The position numbers and the translations under genes were made by a program. 64,000 bases of DNA from Filomicrobium insigne (GTDB taxonomy: Bacteria; Pseudomonadota; Alphaproteobacteria; Rhizobiales; Hyphomicrobiaceae), in contig NZ_FNJC01000004.1 of the NCBI RefSeq assembly GCF_900104305.1, forward strand, positions 310,001-374,000. The letters run 5' to 3'. Shown piece after piece: positions 24,281 through 33,478 of this stretch; the first letter of the stretch is position 1; each line of letters opens with the position of its first letter. The notes below the pieces were generated by a model. That model saw nothing but the letters and a program-made list of their open reading frames with translations, made no database searches and had not been told where the DNA came from.

Positions 24281-25600
24281 TTACTCCGCAGGGATGTTGT
24301 TGGGCGCCGATGATCCGTAGCCGCGGTCGCGTGTCCTTGAGGCCGTGGCGCTCTGGCGGGCGGCGCGCTTCTTGAACCAGATGACGATGCCGGTGATGGA
24401 CAGCAGCGCCACAACTAGCCCCATGAACGACAGGAACACACGCCCCGGAATCCCGGCGATGCGGCCCGAGTGTAATGGGAACTGCAGCTGCATGAAGATG
24501 TCGGCGGCTGTACCCTCCCACGGGATGCGGCCGCCCTTGAAGGATCCGTCTGAGGCGTCGACAAACAGCATCTTCATCGCCATCGTGTTGTGGTCGTCTT
24601 CTGGGCGGTAAAAGCTCACCGCGTAAAGCCCGTGCTGGGTGCCGTAGAACACGCTGCCGGGGGGCTCGTTCCAGCCTTGGCGTTGCATTTCGCGCCCAGC
24701 TGCTTTGATGGCTTCTGCGAAGTTCAGCTTAGGCTCGATCGGCTTGTTCAACGGAGTTCCCGCCACGTCGTCGAAGGCATCGGGCGTGAGTGTCGAAACG
24801 GTGCTGAGGATCGGCCGTACGACTTCATCGTTGAGATTCATTGAGATCGACGTGAAGGCGAGGATGAATAGCATCAGCCACAACCACAGCCCGAAGGCGC
24901 GGTGCAGGTCGAGGTTGAGCCGGTAGGTGCTGGCTCCCCGCTTGATTTTCCACGCTGGTTTCCAGCGTTGCCACCAAGATTGGCTAGTACCGGCCTGAGG
25001 ACCTTCGGCATGCTTGGCTCCGGTCGCTACGGCTGCGGCGGCACTGCCGCGACGCCGACGTGGCAGCGTGAGATAGAAGCCGACGAAACAATCAAACAGC
25101 CAGACGATGCCGACCAGTCCCATGAACCACATGCCGATCTCGATGTTCCACATATCCGGGATGTGCATCGAGTAATGCAGCTTGTAGAGGAACGGCAGGA
25201 TGTTCTCTGAGTCGAGCGAGATTGCGCCCCAGAAGCGTTTGCCCGCGACCTCGCCGGTTACGGGATCCAGGAATACCTGGTTGTAGTCTACTGAATAAAG
25301 CTCACCCGTTTTGGGATCGACGCGCGGCTGCACAAAGGCCTCGAAGTTGTGACCTTCCTCGATCGCAAGGGGGAAGAAGGTGGCTCTTACCCTCGGATCG
25401 GCTTCTTCGATTTTTTTGGCGAGGGCTAGCGGATCAATTGATGGGCCACCGGTGCTCTTGGCGTGGAAGAGATGCGGGTTGAGCGCCTCGTCAAGCTCAT
25501 GGTCCCATGAAATCAGCGCGCCGGTGAGCCCCGCGATCAACAGGAACACCGCGATAAAGAGCCCTGCCCACCGGTGAATGATGACGAATGCGTTGCGCAT
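24281..25600 (-). CDS. PepSY-associated TM protein (putative siderophore reductase)
   Basis: A 439-residue membrane protein with four main transmembrane helices and a large periplasmic PepSY region. It begins MRNAFVIIHRWAGLFIAVFL, whose His-Arg-Trp helix is typical. Conserved HYSMHIPD, DLHRAFGLW and FPLHSGRIAG motifs offer membrane histidines that may bind haem. Family members such as FhuF-like or FoxB proteins help release iron from siderophores at the inner membrane. It follows the TonB receptor gene by 26 bases on the same strand, which supports that role. Confidence 0.88.
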   Translation of the reverse strand: MRNAFVIIHRWAGLFIAVFLLIAGLTGALISWDHELDEALNPHLFHAKSTGGPSIDPLALAKKIEEADPRVRATFFPLAIEEGHNFEAFVQPRVDPKTGELYSVDYNQVFLDPVTGEVAGKRFWGAISLDSENILPFLYKLHYSMHIPDMWNIEIGMWFMGLVGIVWLFDCFVGFYLTLPRRRRGSAAAAVATGAKHAEGPQAGTSQSWWQRWKPAWKIKRGASTYRLNLDLHRAFGLWLWLMLFILAFTSISMNLNDEVVRPILSTVSTLTPDAFDDVAGTPLNKPIEPKLNFAEAIKAAGREMQRQGWNEPPGSVFYGTQHGLYAVSFYRPEDDHNTMAMKMLFVDASDGSFKGGRIPWEGTAADIFMQLQFPLHSGRIAGIPGRVFLSFMGLVVALLSITGIVIWFKKRAARQSATASRTRDRGYGSSAPNNIPAE

Positions 25601-25626
25601 ATTTTTCTTTTAAAAAACCTTAGTGA

Positions 25627-27957
25627 TCAGAACTTGTAGGTTAGTCCGGTGGTGATGGTGCGCGCGTTGCCGTACCAGCAATCACCGCGATTAAGGCACG
25701 TCGAAACGTATTCCTTATCCTCGAGGTTCTTGGCATTGATGGACCAGCGCCAGTGGTCTTCTTCGTAGGCGATCATCGCGTCGAACAGCGCAACGTCAGG
25801 GACCTCTATCGTGGCGTGATCATCCCAGGACTTGCCGATGTACCGGACGCCAGCGCCGACCGACCAGCCTTTGAGGTAGGGTTGATCGAACTCCCAAATG
25901 CCCCACAGCGAAGCCAGATGCTTGGGGATGGACTCGATCTGGTTGCCATCGACCTCAGTACCGTCGTCGTACTGCGCGTCCGTGTAGGAGTAGCCGGTGA
26001 CGATTTTCAAGTTATCGGTGACTTTGCCGGTAAACTCGATTTCAAAGCCTTTGATCGCAACGGCGCCAATCTGCCTGCCGTAGAGAGCCGGATTAGTGGA
26101 GTGGTAAACGACGCGGTTGCTCTCGGCGATGTCGTAAATCGCGCTGTTGATCATCCACTGTGCGCCGAGTGGCTGATATTTGAAGCCGAGCTCGTACATG
26201 CGGCCTTCCTGGGGGGCGAATGGATTACTGGGGGGACCACCCGCGACAGGAAGGAACGATTCTCCGTAGCTGAAGTAAGGCGTGAAGCCTGACGCAAACT
26301 CGTACATGAGCCCGGCGCGGTAGGTAACGGCGTCGTCTTTCTTTACGGTCGTCCCGGATTCGTTCTCGGCCCAATCCTTACGCATGCCAACTATACCGAT
26401 CCAGTTGCCCAGACGCATCTGATCCTGAATGTAAAGACCGGTCTGGGTGATTTTCTGATCGCCATAGGAGCAGACCTCCAGGTTGGGCGTAGTAGCGCCG
26501 CTATAGGCGCCACTGCAATCCGTTCCTGCCCAGCTCCCCTGACCATAGACCGGGTTGTAGACGTTGAACCCGCCAGTATCATAAGCGCTAGCAGTGCCTT
26601 GGCTCGCCCTGAAGTTCGTGTAGTCGATGCCACCCAAGACTTTGTGCGTTAGAAAGCCGGTCGCGAACTTGGCTTCGAGATTGGTATCCTGATTGAAGAC
26701 CTGCGTGTCGGTGATCGCTCTCCATCCGTAGCGATTGACCGTTTCTTGGTCCGCGTCCGTATAGCCAGTGTAAAAATCGGAGTAGGTGCTGGTGTAGTCG
26801 TTATGGATGTCGGCATAGCGCGACGCATGGCTTAGTTTGAACACCGAGTTGAACTTGTGCTCAAAGAGAAGCGTCCCTGAAGCGACGTCCGTGTCGTAGT
26901 GGTCTCCCAGTTCGCCCGCGAAGTTTTCGCGCGGGATGGTGCGGCCATTGACGTTGGGAAATAGAGTGCCGGCGAATGGGTAAAACTGCGAGCTGGAGCC
27001 GGTCTCGTCCTTCTGGAAATGGCCGAGGAGCGTAATGCTGGTGTCGGTTGTTGGACGATAGGTGATCGAGGGTGCGATGGCGTAACGATCGTCCTCGACG
27101 TAGTTCACCTGCGTATCGGCATCACGCGCAAGACCGGTCAGGCGGTAGGACCATTTGCCGTCCGAGGTCACGGGCCCCGTCATATCGAACTTCACTTGCT
27201 TGAAGTCGAATGTACCGTACTCGGCTGTGATCTCACCGCCTTGCTCGTTCTGCGGGCGCTTGGTGACGCCGTTTATGATACCGCCAACCGGGGCTTGACC
27301 ATAAAGCACCGACGCGGGTCCGCGCAGGACTTCGACGCGTTCCATGAAGTATGGATCGATGCGGTAGTTAAAGGTGTAGTAGCTAAATGTCCGGCGAAGG
27401 CCATCAAGGTATTCCGCAGCCTCCGTTCCACGAATTAACGCACTGTCTGTGCGGCTGTCGAAACCGTAGGCGTCGGCTACGACGCCTGGAACATAGCGCA
27501 GCGTGTCTTGGATTGACTGTGCGCCCTGGTCGCGGATCTGCTCGGCACCGACCACGGAGATTGACTGAGGGACTTCACGTAGCGGCGTGTCCGTTTTGGT
27601 GCCCGTAGCTGTCTGCGTGGCGACATAGCCCTGGACCGGGCTCGTGGCCGTTTCAGCCTGAATTGTCCCTTCCGCAGGACCCGTTGGTGCCGTTGCCGCG
27701 ACGGGCTGTGGGGGCGCTTGCGCCGGGGCCGTTGATTTCTGTGCTGTCTTCTTTGTCTGTTTAGGCGTCGGTTCCGGCGAGGTGATGACCTCCACTTCGG
27801 GCAACGTCATTGCTGGCGAAGTTGGCTGCTCATCGCTATTTTGTTCAGTCGTCGATAAAGGGGGATCGGCTTGTTGGGCCAGGACCGGTGCTTGTTGGGC
27901 CAGAACGACTACGACCATTGCGCCTGCTATTGATGTCGCCTCTAAAATTCTCGCCAT
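25627..27957 (-). CDS. TonB-dependent siderophore receptor
   Basis: A 776-residue outer-membrane receptor. A signal peptide (1-28) is followed by a Pro/Thr-rich stretch, then the plug domain (PLREVPQSISVVGAEQIRDQ, then VEVLRGPASVLYGQAPVGG) and a 22-strand barrel ending in the aromatic signature TTGLTYKF. It belongs to the FhuA/FpvA-type ferric siderophore group. A C-S-G and C-S-Y pair in an extracellular loop may form a disulfide. Regulation by iron is expected, but no convincing Fur or Irr box was identified upstream. Confidence 0.92.
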   Translation of the reverse strand: MARILEATSIAGAMVVVVLAQQAPVLAQQADPPLSTTEQNSDEQPTSPAMTLPEVEVITSPEPTPKQTKKTAQKSTAPAQAPPQPVAATAPTGPAEGTIQAETATSPVQGYVATQTATGTKTDTPLREVPQSISVVGAEQIRDQGAQSIQDTLRYVPGVVADAYGFDSRTDSALIRGTEAAEYLDGLRRTFSYYTFNYRIDPYFMERVEVLRGPASVLYGQAPVGGIINGVTKRPQNEQGGEITAEYGTFDFKQVKFDMTGPVTSDGKWSYRLTGLARDADTQVNYVEDDRYAIAPSITYRPTTDTSITLLGHFQKDETGSSSQFYPFAGTLFPNVNGRTIPRENFAGELGDHYDTDVASGTLLFEHKFNSVFKLSHASRYADIHNDYTSTYSDFYTGYTDADQETVNRYGWRAITDTQVFNQDTNLEAKFATGFLTHKVLGGIDYTNFRASQGTASAYDTGGFNVYNPVYGQGSWAGTDCSGAYSGATTPNLEVCSYGDQKITQTGLYIQDQMRLGNWIGIVGMRKDWAENESGTTVKKDDAVTYRAGLMYEFASGFTPYFSYGESFLPVAGGPPSNPFAPQEGRMYELGFKYQPLGAQWMINSAIYDIAESNRVVYHSTNPALYGRQIGAVAIKGFEIEFTGKVTDNLKIVTGYSYTDAQYDDGTEVDGNQIESIPKHLASLWGIWEFDQPYLKGWSVGAGVRYIGKSWDDHATIEVPDVALFDAMIAYEEDHWRWSINAKNLEDKEYVSTCLNRGDCWYGNARTITTGLTYKF

Positions 27958-28335
27958 TGCTTGTGCTAACCGCCCTGGTTTTCAAAACTCTGAAAATCGC
28001 GTACGACTTCTACTGCGCACGTGATTGGCGGAGGCAGAGTTCCTGGGCCGCGCGCAGAGTTCGCATTGGTGGGCGTGATTCTTAACTCAATAAGTATAGA
28101 ATCGGCAATGCAAAGCTGCTAATTTTTTTGTTATTGAGTTCTCCGTGATCATGTTGTCAAACGGGCACATGGTATTTTTCAATCGATGCTCGTGCCTTTG
28201 AAAATTCCGCTCGCTCAGCTGTCGGCGGATACTCTGTAGGCGGACAATTACCCCTCCTAACGGTGACTGAGTTTTTATCCGCTTGCTGCTGCGGCGCGGG
28301 AGGTGCAATGTCCGCTGCCTTGCTGCGAGGGGAAG
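27958..28335. promoter_or_regulatory. Divergent TonB receptor/tauE intergenic region with 10-bp inverted repeat
   Basis: A 378-base gap between divergent genes with no credible small gene. It contains AACTCAATAA (28084-28093) and its exact reverse complement TTATTGAGTT (28131-28140), separated by 37 bases that include a T7 run. The element could be a paired operator allowing looping or an RNA stem. No known regulator motif matches. Confidence 0.45.
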
Positions 28336-29061
28336 ATGACACAAGAGTTGATCGCTGCCGTTGGGATTGCTGTGGCGGCAGGTTTATTGCGTGGGTTTGC
28401 TGGCGTCGGTTCCGGCATGTTTATGGCGCCGTTCTTTGTCCATCTGTTTGGACCGGTCCAAACAGTTGGCATCATCATCCTCATCGAGATTGTTGCGACA
28501 GCTCAGTTGTTGCCCTCGGTACGCAACGACATTCAGTGGCGTATGATCTCGCCGATGGGATTAGCAGCCGCGGCGCTCATGCCGTTGGGAGGATGGTTTC
28601 TCGTTAGTCTCGACCGAGCTAGTATCCAGTTTGGCGTTGCGCTTCTGGTCTCGTTGTCGGCGCTGCTCTTAATGAGTGGTTGGCGCTATGAAGGGCGCCG
28701 TCCCACGATGCTGAGTGTTGCCGTGGGGGGGCTCTCTGGATTTTTGATGGCGGTGACGAGCCTCGGAAATCCTCCGGTCATGGTCTATCTTCTGTCGAGT
28801 GACGCGCCAGCTCGGGTCAATCGTGCGAACTTCACTGGATACTTTGCGCTTACGCTTGTGGCTCTTATAGCCCTGATGAGTTTGCGCGGGTTGATTACGC
28901 GAGATGTTCTCTTCACGGCCGTGGCGTTGATGCCCGGCTTTTTGCTTGCCACCTGGCTCGGCAGTCGCATGTTCCGGTCTTCCAACGAACTCACCTATCG
29001 GCGCGTGGCGCTGGGTATTCTGCTGCTCGCGGGACTCTATGGGATATATCTGTCGATGTGA
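28336..29061 (+). CDS. tauE: TauE/SafE family sulfite/organosulfonate exporter
   Basis: A 241-residue membrane protein with about eight helices in the two-repeat TauE/SafE layout. Repeat motifs are GLLRGFAGVGSGMFMAPFF at the N-terminus and GGLSGFLMAVTSLGNPPVMVY in the middle. TauE-type proteins are thought to export sulfite released by Xsc, protecting the cell. The gene is 16 kb from xsc but inside the same sulfonate-rich island, between it and the TRAP/GMC operon. GAGGGGAAG immediately before 28336 decides the start. The family also includes transporters for other anions. Confidence 0.75.
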   Translation: MTQELIAAVGIAVAAGLLRGFAGVGSGMFMAPFFVHLFGPVQTVGIIILIEIVATAQLLPSVRNDIQWRMISPMGLAAAALMPLGGWFLVSLDRASIQFGVALLVSLSALLLMSGWRYEGRRPTMLSVAVGGLSGFLMAVTSLGNPPVMVYLLSSDAPARVNRANFTGYFALTLVALIALMSLRGLITRDVLFTAVALMPGFLLATWLGSRMFRSSNELTYRRVALGILLLAGLYGIYLSM

Positions 29062-29082
29062 CAGGTGTAGCTGACCCGTCAG

Positions 29083-29913
29083 CTAGACGTCATCCTTGTC
29101 CGCGTCGTCGGTGGGCAGCGTGTCTTCCAAATCTGCAGCGGCGTTTCTCAACGACGGGAGGAATGAGAGGATTTGGTCGAGCGTCAGCCGCGCTGTCGGG
29201 CCGTGACACGCTATGCCGGCGACAACGCGTCCCTGCTTGTTGCGCACCGGGACAGCCAGCGCGACGAGCCCTTCAAGAAACTCCTCGTCGTCGATGCTGT
29301 AGCCGCGTTTGCGGATCAATTCGATCTCTCGCTCCATCGCGTCCAGGTCCGTTATGGTGCGCGGTGTGTGCGTGGGCAGCTGTGTAACCGAGAGCAATTT
29401 CTGCCGTCGGGCCCGGTTCATATCGGAGAGGAAAAGTTTGCCGCTGGCTGTGCAATGGAGCGGCACCATCGAACCTGGCTCTAGATGCATGCGAAGCGGC
29501 CAGCGTGATTCGACACGGTCAATGTAGATGGATTGATCGTGGATGCGCATGGAGAGATTGCAGGTTTCGCCGATCTCGTTGACGAGCTTCTGAAGGATGG
29601 CGCGGCGTTCCGGTTTCATGCCGGCGTTTACGACTTCAAGGCCGAGGTGCCAAAGGCGATGGCCCACACCGTAGTGCCGGCTGTCGATATCTCTCAGCAA
29701 ATAGCCCGCTGCTTCGAGCTGCTGGCACATGCGGTGTACAGTTGGCTTGGGTAAGCCGATCTTGGCTGCGATCTCTGCGACCGAGAGAGTTCCTTCGTTT
29801 TCTGCGACAGCCGATATGACGCTCATGGCGCGCAGCATTACCGAGCTCGTTTCCCGTTCCTCAGCCTTTGGCCGTGTGCGCGAGGGTCCAAGTTTTGCTT
29901 TTGCTAGGGGCAT
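29083..29913 (-). CDS. IclR-family transcriptional regulator of the TRAP/GMC operon
   Basis: A 276-residue IclR protein with the winged helix (LSVAEIAAKIGLPKPTVHRMCQQL without its last residues, about 43-62) and effector domain motifs GETCNLSMRI, HCTASGKLFLSDM and GLVALAVPV. It is divergent from the TRAP transporter gene and resembles the other IclR gene in the window. It most likely controls the TRAP/GMC operon. It converges on tauE, with only 21 bases between the stops. Confidence 0.9.
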   Translation of the reverse strand: MPLAKAKLGPSRTRPKAEERETSSVMLRAMSVISAVAENEGTLSVAEIAAKIGLPKPTVHRMCQQLEAAGYLLRDIDSRHYGVGHRLWHLGLEVVNAGMKPERRAILQKLVNEIGETCNLSMRIHDQSIYIDRVESRWPLRMHLEPGSMVPLHCTASGKLFLSDMNRARRQKLLSVTQLPTHTPRTITDLDAMEREIELIRKRGYSIDDEEFLEGLVALAVPVRNKQGRVVAGIACHGPTARLTLDQILSFLPSLRNAAADLEDTLPTDDADKDDV

Positions 29914-30257
29914 TTCCGCTGATTTTCTTTCAAAGTTTTTTTGATGCTCGCGCCTAGGAGCGCACGTCCATTGATTTGCTTTTCTCTGCCTACATCAAGG
30001 TCTGGATGTCTACATCACTTGTTTCCTAGTCCGTTTAATTCCTGCGCCCTTAGTCGTAGGCCGTTCCATTTTCCGCGAATTTGAATGTGGGATGCTGCGA
30101 TGCAGCACGGAATTTGTATTGCGTCGACACTATAAAGCAGCTCAAATGATATGTATCGTCTCAAATGACGATAATTGGTTCTGGTGAAGATGATGTCTAC
30201 GGCTGTGGCTGAGTCCACCTGCCGGAACATAAAAAACGGTATTTTGGGAGAACGCAC
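29914..30257. promoter_or_regulatory. Divergent IclR/TRAP promoter region with TATCGTC-N6-GACGATA palindrome
   Basis: A 344-base gap. A perfect 7-bp inverted repeat, TATCGTC (30154-30160) and GACGATA (30167-30173), lies about 85-105 bases before the TRAP gene start. CTCAAATGA occurs twice, at 30141-30149 and 30160-30168, 19 bases apart. The palindrome core CGTCTCAAA is shared with the operator candidate upstream of tctC, suggesting related IclR binding sites. Confidence 0.55.
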
Positions 30258-31478
30258 ATGGAGCTTAAGGCAAAGGGATTGAGCCGACGGGACCTCGGCC
30301 GCATAGCGTTCCAATACGGATGGACCTCAACGCTCTTTGCTCTGGCAGGGATGTCGGGTGTCGTCACTGCCAGCAGCTTGGCGCGGGCAGCGGAAGAAAC
30401 TGCTAAGAAGCGGAAACCGGCGAAGCACACGCTGAAATTCGGTGCGTCGGGCTTTAACGAGAACAACCTGAATATTCAAAAATCGGGGCAGTTATTTTTT
30501 GCAAAGGATCTCGAGGATCGCACCGACGGTGAAATTCGTGTCGAGTTCCTGGGTTCCAACCAGATCTGCGGTCAGCTCGATTGCGTGCAGAAGACGCAGC
30601 AGGACATTGTACAGATCTTTTCGGCGTCGACTCAGAACTCCGCAGGCAACGCGCCGTACTACAACGTTCTCGACTTTGCCTACATGTTCCCTACACGGGC
30701 TTCGCAGTATCACTTCTTTTACAGCCCGAAGAGCAACAAGGTCTTTCGTGAGCCGCTAGAAGCTCGCCACAAGATCAAGTTCCTTTTTACGCACTGCGAA
30801 CTTCGTGGCCTGATGCTCGGCAAGAAGTGGGCTGATAAGCCTGTCGTTACCAAGATTGAAGATCTCGCTGGCACGAAGAACCGCGTTACCGGCACACAGC
30901 TTGGCCGTATCGCGATGCAGCTTTTGAACCTCAATCCCGTTCCGATCGCTTGGGAAGAAACGCTCGATGGTTTGCGCCAGGGGCTGATCGACGGCGCGGA
31001 AACTTGGATGGGTGCTGCGGCCTATGCCAACATGACGCCAGTTCTCGGGCAGGCGGTTGATCTCCGCTTCTTCTGCGGGACGGAACACACGGCCATGAGC
31101 GCTCCCGTCTTCAACAAGCTCGAGCCGCATCTGCAGGATGCCATCATGGAATCGTCTTACACCGCGCAGGTGCACGTCCAAGGCTGTCACGAAGCGGCCC
31201 TGGTCGACATCGTGGGTGCAACGAACCCGCCGCGTCCGGGAACGTTGTTCAATGAGTACGGCGTCAAGGTCGCCGTGCTTTCGAAGGAAGAGCTGAAGAG
31301 GGCCGAGCAGATGTGCTCGCCTGAGTTCAAGCCGGAGCCTTGGGAGCAATGGCGTGAACGGTTGAACGGCTGGTCCGGCGGACAGGACGTCTACAAGACG
31401 ATCTACGACATCGCTCGCGAAATCCCAGAGGATACGAGCCCGGTGAACGTGCCTCCGCAGCGCTGGTGGAAGGCATAA
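30258..31478 (+). CDS. TRAP transporter substrate-binding protein (DctP family)
   Basis: A 406-residue periplasmic binding protein. The N-terminus has a twin-arginine motif (SRRDLGRIAFQYGW) before a hydrophobic stretch, suggesting Tat export. The DctP fold shows in NRVTGTQLGRIAMQLLN, with the arginine that usually ion-pairs the substrate carboxylate or sulfonate nearby, and in GLRQGLIDGAETW. It begins a rightward operon with the two TRAP membrane subunits and a GMC oxidase. Isethionate is the inferred ligand from context. Confidence 0.9.
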   Translation: MELKAKGLSRRDLGRIAFQYGWTSTLFALAGMSGVVTASSLARAAEETAKKRKPAKHTLKFGASGFNENNLNIQKSGQLFFAKDLEDRTDGEIRVEFLGSNQICGQLDCVQKTQQDIVQIFSASTQNSAGNAPYYNVLDFAYMFPTRASQYHFFYSPKSNKVFREPLEARHKIKFLFTHCELRGLMLGKKWADKPVVTKIEDLAGTKNRVTGTQLGRIAMQLLNLNPVPIAWEETLDGLRQGLIDGAETWMGAAAYANMTPVLGQAVDLRFFCGTEHTAMSAPVFNKLEPHLQDAIMESSYTAQVHVQGCHEAALVDIVGATNPPRPGTLFNEYGVKVAVLSKEELKRAEQMCSPEFKPEPWEQWRERLNGWSGGQDVYKTIYDIAREIPEDTSPVNVPPQRWWKA

Positions 31479-31567
31479 GCCCTCAAAGTCGCAATGGCAC
31501 AGCACATTGGTAGCCACTGTTGTGCTGTGCCGACTTTATCCTACCTAACCCAGCGGAATAAGACGCC

Positions 31568-32098
31568 ATGTCCGTGATTGTGAAGCCGTTCAAGTGGCTT
31601 GACGCCAATCTTGAGCGATATCTCATCATTCTCGCCTACGGCACCATGACTTCGATCATTTTCGTCGAAGTAATTCAGCGCTTTGCCTTCAATCAGCAGG
31701 CGCCATGGTCGACAACGATTCCCGTTTATCTGTTCGTTTGGATCACGTGGATCGGGGCGGCTTATAACGTTCGGCGGCGCAGCCATCTCGCTTTTACCGA
31801 GCTGCGGGCTTCAATGCCTTACGTGCTTCAATTTCTATGCACGTTGCTCGATCACATTCTCTGGATCGGCTTTGGCACGATGGTGATCTACTATTCGATC
31901 GATCTTGTTCAGCTGCTTCGCGACAACTACGCGATCGTTCCGGGCACCGACGATGTGATGCAGTGGTGGTTCTATCTCGCCATTCCGGTGGGTTGGGGGA
32001 TGCTCGTTCTGAGATCACTCCAAAATATCATCGAGGATATCGGACGTTTTTGGCGTAGTGAGCCGTTCACGTTTACCGCCTCCATTGGCAGCAACTAA
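31568..32098 (+). CDS. TRAP transporter small permease (DctQ family)
   Basis: A 176-residue membrane protein with four helices. The family motif appears in QQAPWSTTIPVYLFVWITWIG, followed by RRSHLAF, the usual E-E-x-x-R-x-W-x-x-x-G/A-x-H block in variant form. DctQ subunits connect the binding protein to DctM in the sodium-driven TRAP system. It lies 89 bases after the binding-protein gene and 13 bases before dctM. Confidence 0.9.
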   Translation: MSVIVKPFKWLDANLERYLIILAYGTMTSIIFVEVIQRFAFNQQAPWSTTIPVYLFVWITWIGAAYNVRRRSHLAFTELRASMPYVLQFLCTLLDHILWIGFGTMVIYYSIDLVQLLRDNYAIVPGTDDVMQWWFYLAIPVGWGMLVLRSLQNIIEDIGRFWRSEPFTFTASIGSN

Positions 32099-32111
32099 GG
32101 GCGGGGAAACG

Positions 32112-33395
32112 ATGGATACGACAACACTTGTAATCCTTGCCTCGATCGGGGGAACTGTACTGTTCCTGATCGGCGTTCCGGTCTTTCTGGTGCTTGGGCT
32201 GTGGATCGTGATGGCAAGCAATGCCATTGGTTTCACACTTTCAAATATCCCGACGACACTGTTCGAAGGCATCAACTTCTTCGGCTTGTTGGCTTTGCCG
32301 CTGTTTATCCTGACGGGTGACATGATCAGTGCTGCGGGTATCGCCCGTCGGCTAACGGATTTTTCGCGCGCAGCACTAAGCTGGCTGTCAGGCGGTATGG
32401 CTATTTCTACGCTTGGCGCTTGCGGCCTCTTTGCTGCTATCTCCGGCTCCAACGCTGCGACGACCGCGACGATCGGCAAGATCATGTATCCGCAGCTGGT
32501 TGATGAGAACTACGACAAGCGTTTTGCAGCCGCGACGATCGCGGCAGGAGGCGTGGTCGGCATCATCATTCCACCAAGTGTTATCTTCATCGTTTACGGG
32601 TTCATTATGAACCTGCCCATCGGCACGTTGTTTATCGCGGGCCTGTTGCCGGGCATCCTGATGGTCATCGCGATGCAGCTGGTTGCGCTCTACATGGCGT
32701 GGCGAAACGGATGGGGAATGACATTTGCCTTTTCGCTGAAGAAAACGCTCATAGCGGGCGCTAAAGCCTATCTTGGCTTCTTGGCGATCTTCATCGTTCT
32801 GTTCGGAATTTACTCCGGCATTTTCTCGCCAACGGAAGCTGCTGCGATGACGGTGGGATACTGCTTCGTGGCCGGTACGTTCGTAACGCGGGAAATCAAG
32901 CTACGTCAGGTGCCTTCGATCCTGATGAGTTCAGGCCAGATTACCGGTCTGCTCGCTCCCTTAATCGCGATTTCAATCGTGATGCAGCAGATGTTCTCGC
33001 TTATGGGCGCAGAGCAGGCGATCCGTGATTTCGTCATGAGTTTCGGTGGTGGTTACGCAGTGACGCTGGCAGTCTGCATGGCCATCGTGTTGATTACCGG
33101 TACGATCCTAGAGAGCCTTCCGGTTACCGTCATTCTGGCACCAGTGCTCGCGCCGCTTGCGGCGCACGTCGGCGTGGATCCCGTGCATTTCGCGGTGATC
33201 TTCCTCGTCGGCGCGTCTATCGGTTTCATCACGCCACCGTACGGACTCAATCTCTATGTTGCGTCTAGCGTGACGTCTCTGCCGTACCTGCAACTTGTCC
33301 GGTTCGTGGTGCCCTACTTCGTCGCCCTGGTTCTTGTCTGGGCGCTCGTAGCGGCATTTCCTGTGCTCTCGCTGTGGCTTACGCAATTCATGTAA
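32112..33395 (+). CDS. TRAP transporter large permease (DctM family)
   Basis: A 427-residue protein with about 12 transmembrane segments. Recognisable DctM features are LPLFILTGDMISAAGIARRL, ISGSNAATTATIGKIMYP, GVVGIIIPPSVIFIVYG and GFITPPYGLNLYVAS, the two re-entrant loops around the sodium and substrate sites. GCGGGGAAAC precedes the ATG at 32112; the frame extends to 32058 but that part overlaps dctQ. Part of the TRAP/GMC operon. Confidence 0.93.
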   Translation: MDTTTLVILASIGGTVLFLIGVPVFLVLGLWIVMASNAIGFTLSNIPTTLFEGINFFGLLALPLFILTGDMISAAGIARRLTDFSRAALSWLSGGMAISTLGACGLFAAISGSNAATTATIGKIMYPQLVDENYDKRFAAATIAAGGVVGIIIPPSVIFIVYGFIMNLPIGTLFIAGLLPGILMVIAMQLVALYMAWRNGWGMTFAFSLKKTLIAGAKAYLGFLAIFIVLFGIYSGIFSPTEAAAMTVGYCFVAGTFVTREIKLRQVPSILMSSGQITGLLAPLIAISIVMQQMFSLMGAEQAIRDFVMSFGGGYAVTLAVCMAIVLITGTILESLPVTVILAPVLAPLAAHVGVDPVHFAVIFLVGASIGFITPPYGLNLYVASSVTSLPYLQLVRFVVPYFVALVLVWALVAAFPVLSLWLTQFM

Positions 33396-33478
33396 GGGCG
33401 GGCGCAGCGAGACGGCACTGACGAAGTATCAATTGAATATGGTCCGAACCCCGGCGAGAGCCGGGGCAGGGAGAGAGC

